Shown piece after piece: positions 60,976 through 64,000 of a stretch of 64,000 nt of DNA (position 1 is the first letter of the stretch; each line of letters opens with the position of its first letter). This stretch comes from Blastobasis lacticolella. Its lineage: Eukaryota; Arthropoda; Insecta; Lepidoptera; Blastobasidae. The notes beneath the pieces were generated by a model. The model worked only from the letters and a program-made list of their open reading frames with translations. It was not told the DNA's origin and made no database searches. The stretch is from contig LR990041.1 of the NCBI GenBank assembly GCA_905147135.1, forward strand, positions 20,273,907-20,337,906, written 5' to 3'. A program made the position numbers and the translations under genes.

Positions 60976-62635
60976 CTTTCTATAGACTTTCGTCGGTGCT
61001 TCGCTGATCCTTCCGCCCCGAAACCCTCAGGGAAGGGGAGGTTCAGGGTTCCTACCAAAATATTGTCGCCTAACACTTTACTTACTATCGTTGCAGTATG
61101 GATGGCTGCCTGTTTCTGCATAATATTTATATCTATACGGCTATTTAAAATGTTGCAATATCTGTTTCCTATTACGCCTGTTGCACCTATTATAATTGGA
61201 ATTATTGTAGTTTGAGTTTTCCATAGTCTGTTTATTACAATTTTTAGTGATTGATACTTGGTTAGTTTTCTACTTCTTTTGGTCCTACGTTATAATCTGA
61301 TGGTACTGCTATGTCTATAATATAAGTTTTGTTTTCTTTTTTGTCTGTGTAAATTATGTCTGGTTTATTGTTTTGTGTTTCTACATCTGTCTGAACTGGT
61401 ATTTCCCAAAAGAGCTTCGCTTCTTCATTCTCCCTAACATGCGGATAGTGTCTCTTTCCACCATAACTTCTCTGACTCAAAATGAGGTCCAGAAAATATA
61501 CTGTACGACGTTATTATGTCTCTTGATATAGTAAGTGCCAGCTAGTTTTTCGCAACCAATCATTATATGATGTATCGTCTCATCTTTGGTTGAATATAAC
61601 CGAGACTTACCATCGATTGCTTTCTTATGTATATCTCTTTGATGTTGTCTGGTAGCTATTGCTTGGTCTTGTATTGCAAAAATTGACGATTCTAATGCTG
61701 TAGATACAGGTTTTGCTTGAGCCATTTAAATGACCCTTCTCTATTTATATTTACCTTTTCCATAACTGCCTTATAAAACTGGTCATGCATTGGTTTAGCT
61801 TTCCAATAATCTATTTTCTTATTTATTTCTGCTTCTTTAATTTTTTTGTCTATGTGGTTCAGTTCTATTGCTAATTTTAGTTCTATTGATACTTCTTGTG
61901 CTTCCTTGTCCATTGAAAATTTATTTCTCTTTCTGTCATGTTTAATTATTGTTTCTATTAGGTAATCGTTAAGTGCTTTAAAGTATTGCTTATATTTTAA
62001 AATTTGAGTTTTATAGACCATTTCTATATTCAACAAACCTCTTCCTCCATCTATCCTAGGTATATACAATCTTTCTTTATCTGCTTTCTGTTGATGTATT
62101 TATTGAATAGCTAATATTTTTCTAGTTTTAACATCTAAGTTTGCAAGATCACGCTTTTTGTAATTGACTATACCAAACGAGTACAGTAGCACTGGTACAG
62201 CATATGTGTTGATAGCAGTCATCATATTTACGGCGTCTAAATGAGAATTAGCAAGACATTTAATTCTGCGAAAATATTCCTTTGCTATTGTCTCCCTCAG
62301 TTCTTTATGGTAAATTTTACCTGATTCATGTATCCCTAAATACTTATATTGCTGGTTTTCCTTTAGTACTTCAAATTCCTCCCCACTTAATAGTATATGC
62401 CCCTGGCCCTGAGTTTCGCTTTTCCCACCCTTGTATTAAGTGCAGTATATTACATTTGTTAAGTCCAAAACTCATACCTATATCCCTCGTAAATATTTCC
62501 GTATTATCTAACAATATCTGTAAGTTTTTTTTATTATTAGCGTACACTTTCAAATCGTCCATGTACAGTAACACCCGGTTTCTGAAACGCTTGTCAACGA
62601 AAAAATTGCGTAACAGCTTGTTAAACACTGATTAA
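60976..62635 (-). mobile_element. Dong/R4-like LINE with restriction-like endonuclease
   Basis: Minus strand: RT palm RNRVLLYMDDLKVYANNKKN and GMSFGLNKC (62628-62371), a linker (62069-61692: IDGGRGLLNIEMVYKTQIL), a Cys/His-type block in 61725-61477, then DVETQNNKPDIIYTD and YIIDIAVPSDYNV (61480-61262), the PD...D-type restriction-like endonuclease of the R2/R4 group. After a frameshift, LTKYQSLKIVINRLW and IIPIIIGATGVIGN continue (to about 61100). The 3' end near 60976 meets a TTATTATTATTATTA run, i.e. TAA repeats on the element's strand; Dong of Bombyx is reported from TAA repeats. Several frameshifts; inactive. Confidence 0.85.
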
Positions 62636-62679
62636 ATGCAGTTTGGGTTTCTGAAAGAGCCAATTGACGGCTTGTTAAC

Positions 62680-62936
62680 AACTTGGCCGAGTGTTGTCCG
62701 GCAGAGTAGAATAGCACCAACCCCTTACACTCATGGGTGTCGTACAAGGCGACTAATGTTTTCGAGGCAAAAGATCAAAAGTCTCCGTAGTCTGGAAAAT
62801 GGGCAGCAGCATTTTTCGTTGTTATATTTAAACACTGCGATCTCCAACCCGCCTGCCGAGCGTGGAGATTATGGCAGTCCCCTTTCGTGGGAGAGGCCCA
62901 AAGTCCTGCAGTGGACTGTTACGGGCTGTGATAACA
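62680..62936 (+). mobile_element. SINE (GATGAT-tailed family), copy 7
   Basis: Exact 10-bp duplications GCTTGTTAAC at 62670-62679 and 62937-62946. GTCGTACAAGGCGACTAATG, CTCCAACCCGCCTGCCGAGC, GTGGACTGTTACGGGCTGTG; the GATGAT tail is reduced to GTGATAACA. Its flanks (CAATTGACGG... and GGATTGTCAAATC) rejoin when it is removed. Confidence 0.9.
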
Positions 62937-63094
62937 GCTTGTTAACGGATTGTCAAATCTCCAATTAACGGCTGATTAATGTAATTTTAGGTTTCCGGAA
63001 AGCTTTTTCTCATGTTAACTATATGTTATTGCTTTGTTATTTTAATTGGCGAAAATCGACCAATTAACCGATTGTCAAAAGAAATTATATCCGA

Positions 63095-63615
63095 TTTTCT
63101 TGGTCTAGGTCTTGGTCCTGGCCCTGGTCCAGGTCCTAGTTTTGGTCCAAGGCAAAGTCCAGGTCTAGGGTCCAGGATCATGACCAAAACTGCAACCTTG
63201 ATCACAATTTGAGCTTGAACCAGAACCAGGACCTAGACCAGTGCCAGCACATAGACCATAGACATTAGCTGGACCAGGACCTAGATCGGGGCCAGAACAC
63301 GGACCTGAACCAGGACCAGGACCTGAACCGCGGACATGTCAGGGTCCAGGACCTGGACCTGAACTAGGAGCTGGTCCGGGGCCAGGGCCTGAACCTGATC
63401 CAGGACCTAGTGCGGAGCCAGGACCTGAACCTGAACCACGAAGTGGTCCGGGTCCAGGACCTGGACCTGAACCAGTACCTGGTCCGGGGCAAGGACCTGG
63501 ACCTGAACCAGGACCTGGTTCGAAGCCAGGACCTGGACCTGAACCAGGACCTGATCCAGGGCCAGGACCTGGACCTGAACCACGAACCGGCCCGTGTCCA
63601 GGACTTGAACCAGGA
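63095..63615. repeat. Head-to-head GGTCCT/AGGACC minisatellite
   Basis: From 63100 to about 63178 the plus strand is GGTCCTGGCCCTGGTCCAGG-like. From about 63212 to 63615 it switches to the complement type ACCAGGACCTGGACCTGAA, so the two halves face each other across a ~35-base spacer (63178-63212). Base unit six bases, higher-order unit about 12-18. The open frames here (for example 63410-63658, QDLDLNQ repeats) are by-products of the periodicity, not a gene. Confidence 0.9.
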
Positions 63616-63649
63616 TTTAACTAATGGGATTATTGGGAGAAACTCACAG

Positions 63650-63855
63650 AATCGATAGCCGATGGGGCGGATGTTGTTGAGTGGTTATCTCTGGATGGCC
63701 TTCCAAGAGATGGACGGACGACCTGTTAAAAGTCCTAGGGAGCCGATGGATGCAAGATAACAGAGTCGACCACAGTGTAAGTCGTGGGAGGCCTGTATTC
63801 AGCAGTGGACCGGGACCCACCTAACTGCCTAAAGATGATGATGATGGGATTACTG
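63650..63855 (+). mobile_element. RTE-type LINE C-terminal fragment
   Basis: GRPSRRWTDDLLKVLG-like coding (about 63693-63745; the reading is G-W-P-S-x-R-W-T-D-D-L-L-K), then SRWMQDNRVDHSVSRGR, and a tail GATGATGATGATGGG at 63834-63848. RWTDDL plus the GATGAT tail is the RTE signature. The minisatellite lies immediately upstream. Confidence 0.65.
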
Positions 63856-64000
63856 ATCCACTGGAACCCGTGACCCTATAACATAAATATTATTATAATT
63901 TCTCTTTTCTCGCTCTGTATATTTTTTTTGATAATTTTCGATTTTACACGAAAACTATACAATCGCTATCAGTTTCATTTAAAAGTTGAAAATCCCGCCG
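63856..64000. other. Window end, nothing supported
   Basis: AT-rich sequence without a recognisable feature. Confidence 0.5.

Noticed and set aside
63410..63658. 82-codon ORF with QDLDLNQ repeats
   Set aside because: Produced by the hexanucleotide minisatellite; other frames are equally open.

Overview
The window looks like nuclear DNA from a moth or butterfly (Lepidoptera). It is AT-rich, introns and transposon remnants are everywhere, and no bacterial operon or CRISPR structure is visible. The lineage call rests on the repeats: CsRn1/Kabuki-type and other Ty3/Gypsy elements, LINEs whose ORF1 carries a PHD-like finger plus a baculovirus-FP25K-like domain, RTE tails ending in GATGAT repeats, a 260-280 bp SINE with the same tail type, tRNA-headed SINEs, a piggyBac-like element with TTAA ends, a Harbinger transposase exon and a Dong/R4-like LINE. 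Almost every coding remnant belongs to a mobile element and is broken.

Layout. 1-10.96 kb: two copies of one Gypsy family in opposite orientation (A on +, B on -). Copy B is split by a 2,090 bp insert with a 4-bp target duplication and carries two SINEs. B is framed by inverted, internally tandem units spanning 2654-10957. 10.97-16.9 kb: a second Gypsy element (+), interrupted by a piggyBac-like element at TTAA; that element itself contains a 5'-truncated LINE with an unbroken 434-codon RT frame. A further LINE sits in the 3' LTR. 17-18.4 and 28.5-30.4 kb: two copies of a 1.4 kb dispersed repeat, the second containing a 380 bp MITE. 19.1-22.65 kb: a CsRn1/Kabuki-like Gypsy with 5' LTR, primer-binding site, gag and pol, truncated in integrase. 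24.6-25.2 kb: an unexplained 276-bp tandem duplication carrying an ORF. 27.1-28.5 kb (-): the best host-gene candidate, an N-terminal gustatory-receptor-like exon, with two small ORFs beside it.

36.2-42.8 kb (+): a long LINE broken by a SINE, a TA-flanked MITE, an element with a TACCC-rich core and an antisense LINE. 44.6-48.6 kb (-): a second nearly full-length LINE of the same architecture. 48.8-51.2 kb (-): a third Gypsy family whose 433-codon integrase frame is open but has a shortened DDE core. 51.3-57.3 kb: unresolved AT-rich DNA with tRNA-derived SINEs, an RTE fragment and a Gypsy protease. 57.3-60 kb: tandem repeats, a LINE fragment and a Harbinger exon. 60.9-62.6 kb (-): a Dong/R4-like LINE ending at a TAA microsatellite. 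63.1-63.6 kb: a head-to-head GGTCCT/AGGACC minisatellite.

No genes act together as a host pathway. The coherent story is layered transposition: each target duplication or restored frame dates one insertion relative to another. The oddest signals are several near-perfect short-loop inverted repeats, some close to element breakpoints, the long inverted structure at 2.65-10.96 kb, and the small unassigned ORFs at 24.9, 28.3 and 30.6 kb. All similarity calls were made by eye from protein motifs and internal comparison; no database search was run.
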